This document shows positions 5,519 to 12,898 of a stretch of 17,446 bases of DNA, one piece after another (the stretch's first letter is position 1; each line of letters begins with the position of its first letter). Under the pieces are notes generated by a model, which saw only the letters and a list, made by a program, of their open reading frames with translations, ran no database searches and was not told where the DNA came from. The DNA comes from Bacillota bacterium (GTDB taxonomy: Bacteria > Bacillota > Clostridia > Peptostreptococcales > Anaerovoracaceae). The translations under genes and the position numbers were made by a program. Location of the stretch: assembly GCA_016293805.1 (NCBI GenBank), contig JAEDDI010000039.1:1-17446 (forward strand), written 5' to 3'.

Positions 5519-7471
5519 ATGGACGAACAGGTACTGAAGCTGCTGTCTAAGGAATACCCGAATATCAAAGCAGCTTCCGCTGAAATTATTAATCTCAATG
5601 CGATTCTTGCACTGCCGAAAGGAACAGAGTTTTTCCTGAGCGACCTTCACGGAGAGCATGAGGCATTTATACATATGATAAAAAGCGCATCGGGAGTAAT
5701 AGCTACGAAGATTGACGAGATATATGGGGAAGATATGACCGAGGCCGAAAGAGATGAAATAGCATCTCTTGTATACAATGCAGACGCGGAAATTAAAAGA
5801 AAACAGAAGGTGCTGAGCCAGAAGGAATATGACGCATGGTGCAGGCAGGCGATATATCATCTTATTGAGATTGCCAGAGCATGCTCACTTAAATATACCC
5901 GCAAGAAGGTTAGGAGAAGACTGCCCGAATATGCTGCATACAGCATGGATGAACTGATGCATGCTAGAGATGAGGAAAACAAGGCAAAGTATTACAGTGA
6001 AATCATCAATTCGATAATAGAATGCAGAATGGCGGAAGACTATATTGTCAAGGCTGCAGAAACGGTTCACAGGCTTGCTGTTGACAAGCTTCATATTATA
6101 GGAGATATATTCGACAGAGGCGCACATCCCGACAAGATTATGGACTTCCTTATTGATTATCACGATGTTGATATTCAGTGGGGAAATCATGATATAGTGT
6201 GGATGGGTGCGGCTACAGGCAACTGGGCGTGCATCGCTAACGTGCTCCGAATGAATATAAGCTACAATAATTTTGACATGCTTGAGGTCGGATACGGTAT
6301 TAACCTCAGGCCGCTGGCTTCCTATGCCCAGAAGTATTACGGAGATGACAGGTGCGAGGCGTTCTGGCCGCATATAATCGAAAGAAACAAATACGATCAG
6401 GTTGATGAAGGTCTTGCTGCCAAGATGCACAAGGTAATCGCTATACTTCAGTTCAAGATAGAAGGACACAGAATCAAAAACCATCCTGAGTACCATCTTG
6501 AGAACAGACTTCTTCTTGATAAGATTGATTTTGAGAAGGGGACAGTTACGGTAAAAGGACAGGAGTATGAACTGAAAGATACTAATCTTCCTACAATAGA
6601 CCCTGAAGATCCGTACAGAATTACAGATGAGGAAAAGGAAATGATGGCAGCGCTTGAGGCATCGTTCACACAAAGTGAGAAACTCCAGCGCCATATCAGA
6701 TTTCTTTATTCACACGGAGGTCTTTACACAATATGCAACGGAAACCTTCTTTTCCACGGATGCATACCTATTGATGAGGAGGGCAATTTCAAGGAGTGCG
6801 AATTCAACGGCAAGATATTAAAGGGCAAAGCGCTCATGGACTATCTTGATGAAGAGGTCAGGACATCTTACTTCAGTACAGAGGAGTCTGAAGAGACAGG
6901 TCGCCCGGGAGATATTATGTGGTATCTTTGGCTCGGAAGTGAATCGCCGCTTTTCGGCAAGGACCAGATGACAACATTTGAAAGACTGTTTATCGCTGAC
7001 AAAAAGACGCACAAGGAGTATACAAAGCCGTATTACAGGTTTAGAGACTCAAGAGAGACATGCGAAATGATTCTTGAAGAGTTCGGTCTTTCCCCGAGGA
7101 CATCTCATATTCTTAATGGGCATGTTCCTGTGAAGTTCAAGGATGGTGAAAGCCCTATCAAAGGTGAAGGCAAACTGTTTGTAATCGATGGCGGCATATC
7201 TAAGGCATACCAGAAGACAACAGGAATAGCAGGATACACATTCATATACAATTCAAGGTCTATGGCTCTTGCAGAGCATAAGCCTTATGAACCTCTCAAG
7301 GAAGACGGCACTCAGAAGTTTTACCGTCCGATAGTCAGAAATGTTGAGAATCTAAGAAAGAGAATGACTGTAAGAGATACCGACAGCGGAGTGGAGCTTG
7401 AAGCTCAGATTGAAAGGCTGAAGGCTCTCGTTGAAGCATACAGAAGAGGTTTTATCAAAGAAGTGTATTAG
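5519..7471 (+). CDS. fbp: Class III fructose-1,6-bisphosphatase
   Basis: Hydrolyses fructose 1,6-bisphosphate to fructose 6-phosphate in gluconeogenesis. At 650 residues it has the length of the Firmicute class III enzyme, which is unrelated to the eukaryote-like class I. The calcineurin-like metal motifs are spread along the chain: SDLHGEHEAF (41-50), GDIFDRGAHPDK (about 196-207), WGNHD (about 222-226), HGG (about 400) and LNGHVPVK near 530. AAAGGAAA lies 10 nt before the ATG. It is divergent from bioY and followed by a GC-rich hairpin; no partner gene shares its transcript. Assignment is very secure. Confidence 0.96.
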   Translation: MDEQVLKLLSKEYPNIKAASAEIINLNAILALPKGTEFFLSDLHGEHEAFIHMIKSASGVIATKIDEIYGEDMTEAERDEIASLVYNADAEIKRKQKVLSQKEYDAWCRQAIYHLIEIARACSLKYTRKKVRRRLPEYAAYSMDELMHARDEENKAKYYSEIINSIIECRMAEDYIVKAAETVHRLAVDKLHIIGDIFDRGAHPDKIMDFLIDYHDVDIQWGNHDIVWMGAATGNWACIANVLRMNISYNNFDMLEVGYGINLRPLASYAQKYYGDDRCEAFWPHIIERNKYDQVDEGLAAKMHKVIAILQFKIEGHRIKNHPEYHLENRLLLDKIDFEKGTVTVKGQEYELKDTNLPTIDPEDPYRITDEEKEMMAALEASFTQSEKLQRHIRFLYSHGGLYTICNGNLLFHGCIPIDEEGNFKECEFNGKILKGKALMDYLDEEVRTSYFSTEESEETGRPGDIMWYLWLGSESPLFGKDQMTTFERLFIADKKTHKEYTKPYYRFRDSRETCEMILEEFGLSPRTSHILNGHVPVKFKDGESPIKGEGKLFVIDGGISKAYQKTTGIAGYTFIYNSRSMALAEHKPYEPLKEDGTQKFYRPIVRNVENLRKRMTVRDTDSGVELEAQIERLKALVEAYRRGFIKEVY

Positions 7472-7479
7472 AAGAACAT

Positions 7480-7500
7480 GCCCCGGGGATACCCCGGGGC
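7480..7500 (+). terminator. GC-rich hairpin after fbp, possible terminator
   Basis: GCCCCGGGG-ATA-CCCCGGGGC is a perfect 9-bp, all-GC stem with a 3-nt loop, 9 bases past the fbp stop. The downstream sequence CGTTTATAAAGG has only three Ts, so intrinsic termination is doubtful, although such a stem also stops 3' exonucleases. Confidence 0.5.
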
Positions 7501-7533
7501 CGTTTATAAAGGGTGAGCAGTGATACAGGGTAT

Positions 7534-7578
7534 AAAAAAAGCACGAAATTCAGAATGAATAAATCTGAAAATCGCGCT
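7534..7578 (-). terminator. Terminator of tRNA-Arg
   Basis: Minus-strand arms AGCGCGATTTTCAGA and TCTGAATTTCGTGCT pair along most of 15 positions with a 9-nt loop, followed by TTTTTTT. It begins 5 bases after the CCA end of the tRNA. Confidence 0.8.
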
Positions 7579-7582
7579 TTCC

Positions 7583-7658
7583 TGGTGAGGGTGAGAGGAT
7601 TCGAACCTCCAACCAACGCATTCGTAGTGCGGTACTCTATCCATTGAGCTACACCCCC
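7583..7658 (-). tRNA. tRNA-Arg (anticodon ACG)
   Basis: A 76-nt cloverleaf is visible on the minus strand. The acceptor arms are GGGGGTG and CACCCTC (one G-T wobble), then A and an encoded CCA. The D arm is GCTC-AATGGATA-GAGT. The anticodon loop CTACGAA has anticodon ACG at 7625-7623. The T arm is GGAGG-TTCGAAT-CCTCT with a wobble at its end. Anticodon ACG is normally deaminated to ICG by TadA and reads CGU, CGC and CGA codons. Pair 27-43 appears to be a C-U mismatch. It is a single-gene transcript with its own strong promoter and terminator, which also confirms the strand. Confidence 0.96.
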
Positions 7659-7673
7659 ATACGTACGCAAATT

Positions 7674-7702
7674 ATTATACATGAAAGTAATGTTAATGTC
7701 AA
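7674..7702 (-). promoter_or_regulatory. Consensus promoter of tRNA-Arg
   Basis: On the minus strand a perfect TTGACA (7702-7697) and a perfect TATAAT (7679-7674) are separated by 17 bp. Transcription would start about 9 nt before the mature tRNA end. Confidence 0.92.
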
Positions 7703-7729
7703 AACCATTTTTGGAATGCAGGTGAAATA

Positions 7730-8191
7730 ATGAATAACAGTTTTGAGAACCACATAGCAGATAACATGGAGGAAATCAGGACGCTTCAGAAAGGGCTCGT
7801 GAATGAAATGCTGCAGCCGGATGTTCTCAGGTTTACAGAGCAGCCTCTTTCAGTATCGATAAAGTTTCCGGTGCTTGAATGGGAGGCGAACAAGGTCGGG
7901 AATATCCACGGCGGAATAATTGCAGCTATAGCTGATATGACAGCAGGCGTTCTTGCCAGATACTGTGCCGGTGAGAATTTTGCGCCGACTGCGTCACTTG
8001 ATATAAAGTATGTGAGACCGGCAAAAGTCGGAGATGTTCTGGTTGCTACGGCAAGACTTGTTCATGCCGGAAGAAGAATAATACAGCAGACAGTGGATAT
8101 AGTAAATATGGAAACAGGGAAAACAGTTGCTACAGGTGCTGTAATGCATCTTTCAGCTGATACAGACAAAGAACACAGAGCGGAGGAATAG
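7730..8191 (+). CDS. PaaI-family hotdog thioesterase
   Basis: A 153-residue single-domain hotdog protein, of a family that hydrolyses acyl-CoA thioesters, often aromatic or medium-chain. The catalytic signature is clear: NIHGGIIAAIADMTAG (58-73), with H60-G-G around the thioester pocket and D69 as the likely catalytic acid. The later strands (SLDIKYVRPAKVGD, 89-102, and GAVMHL near the end) are typical. AGGTGA lies 4-9 nt before the ATG. It is the first gene of a two-gene unit with a nitroreductase homologue starting 3 bp after its stop. The acyl substrate cannot be told from sequence. Confidence 0.87.
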   Translation: MNNSFENHIADNMEEIRTLQKGLVNEMLQPDVLRFTEQPLSVSIKFPVLEWEANKVGNIHGGIIAAIADMTAGVLARYCAGENFAPTASLDIKYVRPAKVGDVLVATARLVHAGRRIIQQTVDIVNMETGKTVATGAVMHLSADTDKEHRAEE

Positions 8192-8194
8192 ATA

Positions 8195-8713
8195 ATGGAA
8201 TTGAGTGAAGCTATAAGAGGCAGATATTCGGTAAGAAAATTTAAGGAAGAACAGATTGAAGAGGATGTGATGATGGAGATACTCAGTGTTCTTGAGCACT
8301 CGCCGACGGCGCTGAATTATCAGCCTGAAAAGGTTTACAGACTGAAAAGCGCAGAGGCGATGGAAAAGATTAATTCGGCTTCTAAATGCATTTACGGAGC
8401 GCCTGAAGTTCTCATGATCTGCTATGACGAGACTGAATGCTGGAGAAATCCTATGATCAGAGGGCATAAATCAGGAATTACAGATGCATCAATAGCGGCA
8501 GATGAAATAATGCTCAAAGCATGGGAACTTGGTGTCGGAACATGCTTTGTGGGACTGTTCTCGGATACAGAGCTTCAGAGGCTTTTTAATATCCCCGAGT
8601 ATATTCATCCTGTCGGACTTATTCTGATAGGTTATCCGGCAGATGACTGCAGACCTCTTGCAAAGATGCACAATGTATCAAGGCCTTTAGAGGAAATGGT
8701 GTTTACACTATAG
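8195..8713 (+). CDS. Nitroreductase-family flavoprotein
   Basis: A 172-residue member of the FMN-dependent nitroreductase family, NAD(P)H-dependent enzymes that reduce nitro compounds, quinones or related acceptors. The N-terminal FMN-phosphate contact RGRYSVRKFKEE (8-19) is the family hallmark. SPTALNYQPE (36-45) corresponds to the SPSxxNxQP motif, and AWELGVGTCFVGLF (about 108-121) to the second FMN-contact segment. It is short, with no extra ferredoxin domain. GGAGGA precedes the ATG and it probably shares the thioesterase transcript. The physiological substrate is unknown. Confidence 0.87.
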   Translation: MELSEAIRGRYSVRKFKEEQIEEDVMMEILSVLEHSPTALNYQPEKVYRLKSAEAMEKINSASKCIYGAPEVLMICYDETECWRNPMIRGHKSGITDASIAADEIMLKAWELGVGTCFVGLFSDTELQRLFNIPEYIHPVGLILIGYPADDCRPLAKMHNVSRPLEEMVFTL

Positions 8714-8718
8714 AAAAC

Positions 8719-8745
8719 AAACGCTTCGCATGTGCGGAGCGTTTT
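8719..8745 (+). terminator. Bidirectional terminator between nitroreductase and phosphodiesterase genes
   Basis: AAACGCTTCGCA and TGCGGAGCGTTT pair over 12 positions with one wobble and only TG between them (a 4-nt loop in practice). TTTT follows on the plus strand and GTTTGTTTTC on the minus strand. It abuts the stop of the convergent phosphodiesterase gene at 8745. Confidence 0.75.
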
Positions 8746-9290
8746 CAGAATCTGTCACTATAATTTAATATGCCTTTTACAAAGCCTCCCTTTGGGGGCT
8801 TTTTTTCGAATGTATTATTGTAGTAGATAATCGAAGCGGCAAACGTGGATTCGGTTGTTGTTATAACTGCGTAAGAACCTTTTGAACCGTCACGCGGTCT
8901 TGTCAGGCTCCCTGGATTAATCAGATAGATGCCGTCATATGATTCACAGTACGGGATATGCGTATGACCGAAAACTGCCGCACAGCATTCATTCTCCTGC
9001 GCAAGATAAAGAAGTTTTTCGGGAGAATAGTCCACGCCCTGCATGTGGCCGTGTGTCACAAGAATATTTCCGTAATCTGTCTGAGCAATCCGAAAGTCCG
9101 ACGATGACATGCTTCCGTCGCAGTTGCCTCTGGTTCCGATTACAGGTACATTGAGAATGCTTTCGAGGACTCTCGAATCGTCATAATAATCTCCTGTGTG
9201 GAGAATAAGGTCTATGTTTTTTAGTTTTTCAAATACTTTAAGCACTTTTTCAAGTTTGCCGTGGGTGTCGCCTGTTACAAATATTTTCAA
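8745..9290 (-). CDS. YfcE/MJ0936-family metallophosphoesterase
   Basis: A 181-residue calcineurin-like phosphoesterase of the small phosphodiesterase family. Two-metal ligands are all visible: D8 and H10 in GDTHG, D34 in HTGD, N56 in GNCD, H80 in THGH, and H109/H111 in GHTH. The physiological substrate is unknown in most members. The start is TTG at 9290, overlapping the TGA of the upstream MgtC-family gene as TTGA, with GAGG 10 nt before it, so translation is probably coupled. The family usually ends near residue 155-160; the tail after that (KKPPKGGF and on) is encoded by a hairpin that is a terminator on the other strand. Confidence 0.88.
   Translation of the reverse strand: MKIFVTGDTHGKLEKVLKVFEKLKNIDLILHTGDYYDDSRVLESILNVPVIGTRGNCDGSMSSSDFRIAQTDYGNILVTHGHMQGVDYSPEKLLYLAQENECCAAVFGHTHIPYCESYDGIYLINPGSLTRPRDGSKGSYAVITTTESTFAASIIYYNNTFEKKPPKGGFVKGILNYSDRF
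8781..8806 (+). terminator. Second plus-strand terminator inside the convergent phosphodiesterase gene
   Basis: AAAGCCTCC-CTTT-GGGGGCTTT forms a 9-bp stem with one G-T wobble, followed by an unbroken run of T to 8806 (seven Ts, 8800-8806). On the plus strand it is a strong intrinsic terminator placed 36 bp beyond the first one. On the minus strand the same bases encode residues 162-170 of the phosphodiesterase. Confidence 0.65.
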
Positions 9291-9847
9291 TTGATGCAGT
9301 CCTCTTTCTTTTCGTTAACTTTGCTGGGATCTGCGTGTTCCAGCTCATACTGTTTTGCGGCCGGCGTATTTTCAACCTTGAAAATGTTGACTGCCACTTT
9401 GGACAGTACTGTAACTGTGAGGATAAGTACTATTCCGCCGATAACTGCCGCACCGTAAAAACCAATTCCTATTGTTAGTCCTATACATGCGCTTGCCCAT
9501 AGTCCCGCAGCTGTCGTAAGCCCCTGTATTCGCTTTTCATCATCGCGGCCTCTCATGATGATGGTACCTGCACCGAGGAAGCCTACTCCTGTAATCACCT
9601 GAGCACCAAGTCTGGCAGGATCTGTCGAGTATCCCATAACATCAACCATGTACTGATTTGTCATCATGACAAGCGCTGCGCCTGTGCATACCAGAATATG
9701 TGTCCTGAAACCGGCAGCATGCTGAGTTTTGGATCTGTTAAGCCCTATAATTCCGCCAATGAGAGATGCCAGCAGAAGTCTTAATGTTACTGACAATAAA
9801 CAGATGCCGTGTATATCAGTGCTGCAAAAGAAATCGATATAATTCAT
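9287..9847 (-). CDS. MgtC/SapB-family membrane protein
   Basis: A 186-residue integral membrane protein with about five hydrophobic segments between residues 15 and 155. Family signatures are present: LLLASLIGGIIGLNR (24-38) with the following GFRTHILVCTGAAL (46-59), then GVGFLGAGTIIMRG (87-100) and GLTTAAGLWASACIG (109-123). MgtC proteins help survival at low magnesium or in acid; in plain bacteria many homologues have no assigned role. The short C-terminal tail is charged and lacks the ACT-like domain of long MgtC proteins, so it is the short SapB-like form. AAGGAG lies 7 nt before the ATG. It heads a two-gene unit with the phosphodiesterase and has its own promoter. Confidence 0.9.
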   Translation of the reverse strand: MNYIDFFCSTDIHGICLLSVTLRLLLASLIGGIIGLNRSKTQHAAGFRTHILVCTGAALVMMTNQYMVDVMGYSTDPARLGAQVITGVGFLGAGTIIMRGRDDEKRIQGLTTAAGLWASACIGLTIGIGFYGAAVIGGIVLILTVTVLSKVAVNIFKVENTPAAKQYELEHADPSKVNEKKEDCIN

Positions 9848-9866
9848 TTGTTTTCTCCTTTAAAAT

Positions 9867-9895
9867 ACTATAACAAAAAAATAATTCATGTTCAA
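9867..9895 (-). promoter_or_regulatory. Promoter of the mgtC-like operon
   Basis: On the minus strand TTGAAC (9895-9890) and TATAGT (9872-9867) are spaced by 17 bp, and TGT gives an extended -10. Its -35 overlaps the -35 of the divergent plus-strand promoter. Confidence 0.7.
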
Positions 9896-9919
9896 CTTTA
9901 TGGGCAAGTATAGTATAAT
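9891..9919 (+). promoter_or_regulatory. Promoter of the transporter-murB-rlmD operon
   Basis: TATAAT (9914-9919) is perfect; the -35 at 17-bp spacing is TTCAAC (9891-9896). The start would lie near 9926, about 50 nt upstream of the GTG start at 9977. Confidence 0.6.
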
Positions 9920-9976
9920 TTATGTGGATAATTATGTCTTTAGACTTGCATAAATGAGTTATATGGAGGGCTTTTT

Positions 9977-11299
9977 GTGAAGCATAAGATCAAGAGTAAT
10001 TACGTGAAATGGGGTATTACAACCTTTGTCGTCGGCGCGGCTCTGATACTGTTCAACCTTTCAGCTAAGAATATAGTGAATCCAAACGAGCTGATTATCA
10101 AGACAGTGGATGTTCTGATGCCGTTTATTATAGGGTTTGTGCTTGCGTATCTGATGACGCCTCTGTACAACGCATCTGTGAGACGAATGCGGTTTTACAT
10201 GAACAGAAGGGGATTGGAAGATGCAAGGACAATGCGTATTGCAAAGCCTGTATCGCTCGCCATTACCTTTACCGTGCTTCTTGCATTGTTTGCACTGCTG
10301 CTGTATCTGGTTATTCCGGAACTTATAAGCACTATTGCAGACCTTGTTGTTACTCTTCCTGAAACATTTGACAGAGTAATTGCATGGATGCAGCACAAGG
10401 CTGAAGTATATCAGATCTGGGGTCTTATAGAGGAAGCGTTCCAGAACAGCAACGAAAAACTCCTTGACTGGATGACAGAGAAAGTTCTTCCTGCATCTAT
10501 GAGTGTAATGGATGGGATTTCTACCGGAGTAATGGGCATCATTGGAGCTCTTTCTGACATAGTGATAGGATTTATCGCTGCTGTATATATGCTGGCCAGC
10601 AAGGATATCTTTGCTGCTCAGACCAAGAAAATGTGCTGCTGTCTTTTCAGCAGTGAGAATGCAGCCAAAATCAGAAAAGGTGCGGATGTTATCAACCAGA
10701 TTTTCATGAGATTTGTCTCCAGCAACCTTATAGACGGCCTTATAGTCGGTATTCTGACATGTATCTTCATGAATGTAGTAAGATGGGAATATGCTATGCT
10801 GATTGCCGTAATAGTAGGCGTCACAAATCTGATTCCGTTTTTTGGTCCGTTCATAGGGGCAATACCGTCAATTGCGCTGCTGCTTACTGTAAATCCTCTT
10901 CACGCACTGTATTTCGGTCTGTTTGTGGTTGTGCTTCAGCAGATTGACGGCAATATTATTAAACCGAAACTGTTTGGAGAGGGCGTAGGTCTTCCGAGTT
11001 TCTGGGTTATGTTCGCAATTATTGTAGGTGGAGGATTCTTCGGATTTATTGGGATGCTTCTTGCAGTTCCTGTATTTGCATGCATCTATCAGTATGTGGG
11101 ATACAGAATGGGACTTAAGCTCAAAAAGAATCAAATGAGTACAGACCTGGATGATTACAGAGATCCGTCCCTTTATGATATGAGAGAAACAAAGTTCAAG
11201 GGAATAATGCATAAACTTCAGCAGATGCTGAAAAAGAAAGGAAATGAGAACAATTCTGGTGAAGAAGATATTAAAGAAACTGAAAAAGGAAATAAGTGA
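9977..11299 (+). CDS. AI-2E family (PerM/YtvI-type) membrane transporter
   Basis: A 440-residue polytopic membrane protein of the AI-2E/UPF0118 family. Early hydrophobic helices lie at about 14-33, 45-62 and 88-113; a further group occupies about 180-205 and 255-375. Family signatures NLIPFFGPFIGAIPS (about 286-300) and QQIDGNIIKPKLFG (about 322-335) are intact. Members export or release small molecules (TqsA for AI-2) or act as Na+/H+ antiporters; the substrate here is unknown. The final 65 residues form a charged cytoplasmic tail. The start is GTG at 9977 with GGAGGG 6 nt upstream. It is the first gene of a six-gene operon, and its tail overlaps the murB start by about 56 bp. Confidence 0.9.
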   Translation: MKHKIKSNYVKWGITTFVVGAALILFNLSAKNIVNPNELIIKTVDVLMPFIIGFVLAYLMTPLYNASVRRMRFYMNRRGLEDARTMRIAKPVSLAITFTVLLALFALLLYLVIPELISTIADLVVTLPETFDRVIAWMQHKAEVYQIWGLIEEAFQNSNEKLLDWMTEKVLPASMSVMDGISTGVMGIIGALSDIVIGFIAAVYMLASKDIFAAQTKKMCCCLFSSENAAKIRKGADVINQIFMRFVSSNLIDGLIVGILTCIFMNVVRWEYAMLIAVIVGVTNLIPFFGPFIGAIPSIALLLTVNPLHALYFGLFVVVLQQIDGNIIKPKLFGEGVGLPSFWVMFAIIVGGGFFGFIGMLLAVPVFACIYQYVGYRMGLKLKKNQMSTDLDDYRDPSLYDMRETKFKGIMHKLQQMLKKKGNENNSGEEDIKETEKGNK

Positions 11300-12170
11300 A
11301 GACAGAATAACAGAAAATGCTGATATGAGAAAATATACATCCTTCAGAGCAGGGGGATGTGCTGATTTTCTTGTGGAACCGGAAAACGAGAATCAGCTGA
11401 TACATGCGCTGAATGTCCTGAGACAGGAGAAGGCGGAGTTTATGGTACTCGGAAACGGTTCGAATGTACTTGTAAGGGATGGAGGATACAGGGGAATCAT
11501 CCTTAAGATAGGAAGCGGGCTTTCCAGAATAGATGTAGAGGACAATGTTCTTGAATGCGGGAGCGGTGCACTTCTTTCGGTTATCTCACGCGTGGCTCTC
11601 AATGAGGGACTTAGCGGATTTGAATTTGCAAGCGGAATACCCGGTTCTGCAGGCGGTGCTGTATTTATGAATGCAGGCGCATACGGCGGAGAGATGAAGC
11701 ATGTCCTTGAATCTGTAAGAGTCTTTGAATTCAGGACGGGCATTGTAAGGGAGATGTCTGTGGATGAACTTGATTTATCATACAGGCACAGCATTCTTGA
11801 GGAGACTGGAGATGTGGTCTTATCGCTCAGGATTCGTCTTCAGGAGGGAGATAAAGAGGAAATATCAGAAAAAATGAAAGAACTGGCAAGGCAGAGAAAT
11901 CTAAAGCAGCCTGTTCAGTACCCAAGCGCAGGAAGCTTCTTCAAAAGGCCTGAAGGATATTTTGCGGGAAAGCTTGTGCAGGATGCGGGGCTTAAAGGTG
12001 TTTCTGTCGGCGGAGCGCAGGTATCTGAACTGCACAGCGGTTTTGTCATTAATACGGGGGAGGCTACAGCCGATGACATAATCAGACTTATGCGGCTGGT
12101 TCAGAATACAGTTTACGACAGATTCGGCGTAATGCTTGAGCCGGAAGTCAGAATAATAGGGGAAGAGTAA
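11244..12170 (+). CDS. murB: UDP-N-acetylenolpyruvoylglucosamine reductase MurB
   Basis: FAD enzyme that reduces UDP-GlcNAc-enolpyruvate to UDP-MurNAc with NADPH, the second committed step of peptidoglycan precursor synthesis. Of 308 residues, YTSFRAGG (31-38) and VLGNGSNVLVRDGG (68-81) belong to the FAD-binding domain; FASGIPGSAGGAVFMNAGAYG (128-148) holds the flavin contacts. SYRHS (179-183), the proton-donor serine S231 in PSAGSFFKRP, and LEPEV (298-302) complete the active site. The start is uncertain. ATG 11244 gives the usual N-terminal length, but AAAGGA sits only 2-3 nt before it and the gene then overlaps the transporter by 56 bp; GTG 11259 is an alternative. Confidence 0.95.
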   Translation: MRTILVKKILKKLKKEISEDRITENADMRKYTSFRAGGCADFLVEPENENQLIHALNVLRQEKAEFMVLGNGSNVLVRDGGYRGIILKIGSGLSRIDVEDNVLECGSGALLSVISRVALNEGLSGFEFASGIPGSAGGAVFMNAGAYGGEMKHVLESVRVFEFRTGIVREMSVDELDLSYRHSILEETGDVVLSLRIRLQEGDKEEISEKMKELARQRNLKQPVQYPSAGSFFKRPEGYFAGKLVQDAGLKGVSVGGAQVSELHSGFVINTGEATADDIIRLMRLVQNTVYDRFGVMLEPEVRIIGEE

Positions 12171-12898
12171 TGGGATATATTATGACTTTTGATTATCATA
12201 CTCATACTGTGTATTCGCACGGAAAGGGTACAATCAGAGATAATGTCGAAGAGGCAAGGAGAAAGGGACTTTCAGAAATAGCCATATCAGATCATGGTCC
12301 GGGACATCTCACATATGGAATAAAAAGAAGCGCAATACCTGAGATGAGAGAGGAAATAGACCGGATTAATTCAGAGTATGACGATATAAAGGTGTATCTG
12401 AGTGTAGAGGCGAATATTGTTTCCAGGGGAAACTGTCTGGATATTACATCGAATGAGTTTGAGGATTATGATTTCGTTATAGGCGGATATCACTATGGTG
12501 TGACAGGCGGATACTGTCTCGCAAACTGGCTGGCAGGTCACGGAGTTGGCAGCGGGAGAAAGCTTCTCGTGCGTAATACCGACATGACAGTAAGAGCTAT
12601 ATATGAGAACAGGCTGAAGATTCTCACCCATCCCGGAGACAAGGGCCCGTTTGATATTCGGGAAATAGCCGCAGCATGCAGTGATACGGGGACATGGATG
12701 GAGATAAGTACACATCACAGAAATCTCACTGTCGAACAGATAAAGGAAGCGGCACATACTGATGCCGTCTTTGTGATTTCAAGTGATGCTCATGTTCCCC
12801 ACAGAGTGGGAACGTTTGAGGGAGGGCTGGAAAGAGCGTTTGAAGCCGGTCTTGACCCTGAACGAATTGTGAATATTAAGAAAGTGGAGACAAAGTAA
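12170..12898 (+). CDS. PHP-domain metallohydrolase
   Basis: A 242-residue single-domain PHP phosphoesterase of the YcdX/histidinol-phosphatase-like class. The trinuclear metal ligands are visible: H10 and H12 in HTHT, H17, D41-H42 in ISDHG, E80, H108, H154, and D206/H208 in SSDAH. The substrate is unknown. Its ATG shares one base with the murB stop (TAATG), with GGGGAAG 6 nt before it; an ATG at 12182 is possible. It ends with another TAATG junction into rapZ. PHP genes in this position between murB and rapZ are known in Clostridia, which hints at a link to cell-wall or carbon metabolism, but no function is shown. Confidence 0.88.
   Translation: MGYIMTFDYHTHTVYSHGKGTIRDNVEEARRKGLSEIAISDHGPGHLTYGIKRSAIPEMREEIDRINSEYDDIKVYLSVEANIVSRGNCLDITSNEFEDYDFVIGGYHYGVTGGYCLANWLAGHGVGSGRKLLVRNTDMTVRAIYENRLKILTHPGDKGPFDIREIAAACSDTGTWMEISTHHRNLTVEQIKEAAHTDAVFVISSDAHVPHRVGTFEGGLERAFEAGLDPERIVNIKKVETK

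Noticed and set aside
5885..6694. Long minus-strand open frame inside fbp
   Set aside because: It is the antisense shadow of a clearly assigned gene, with no ribosome site or family resemblance.
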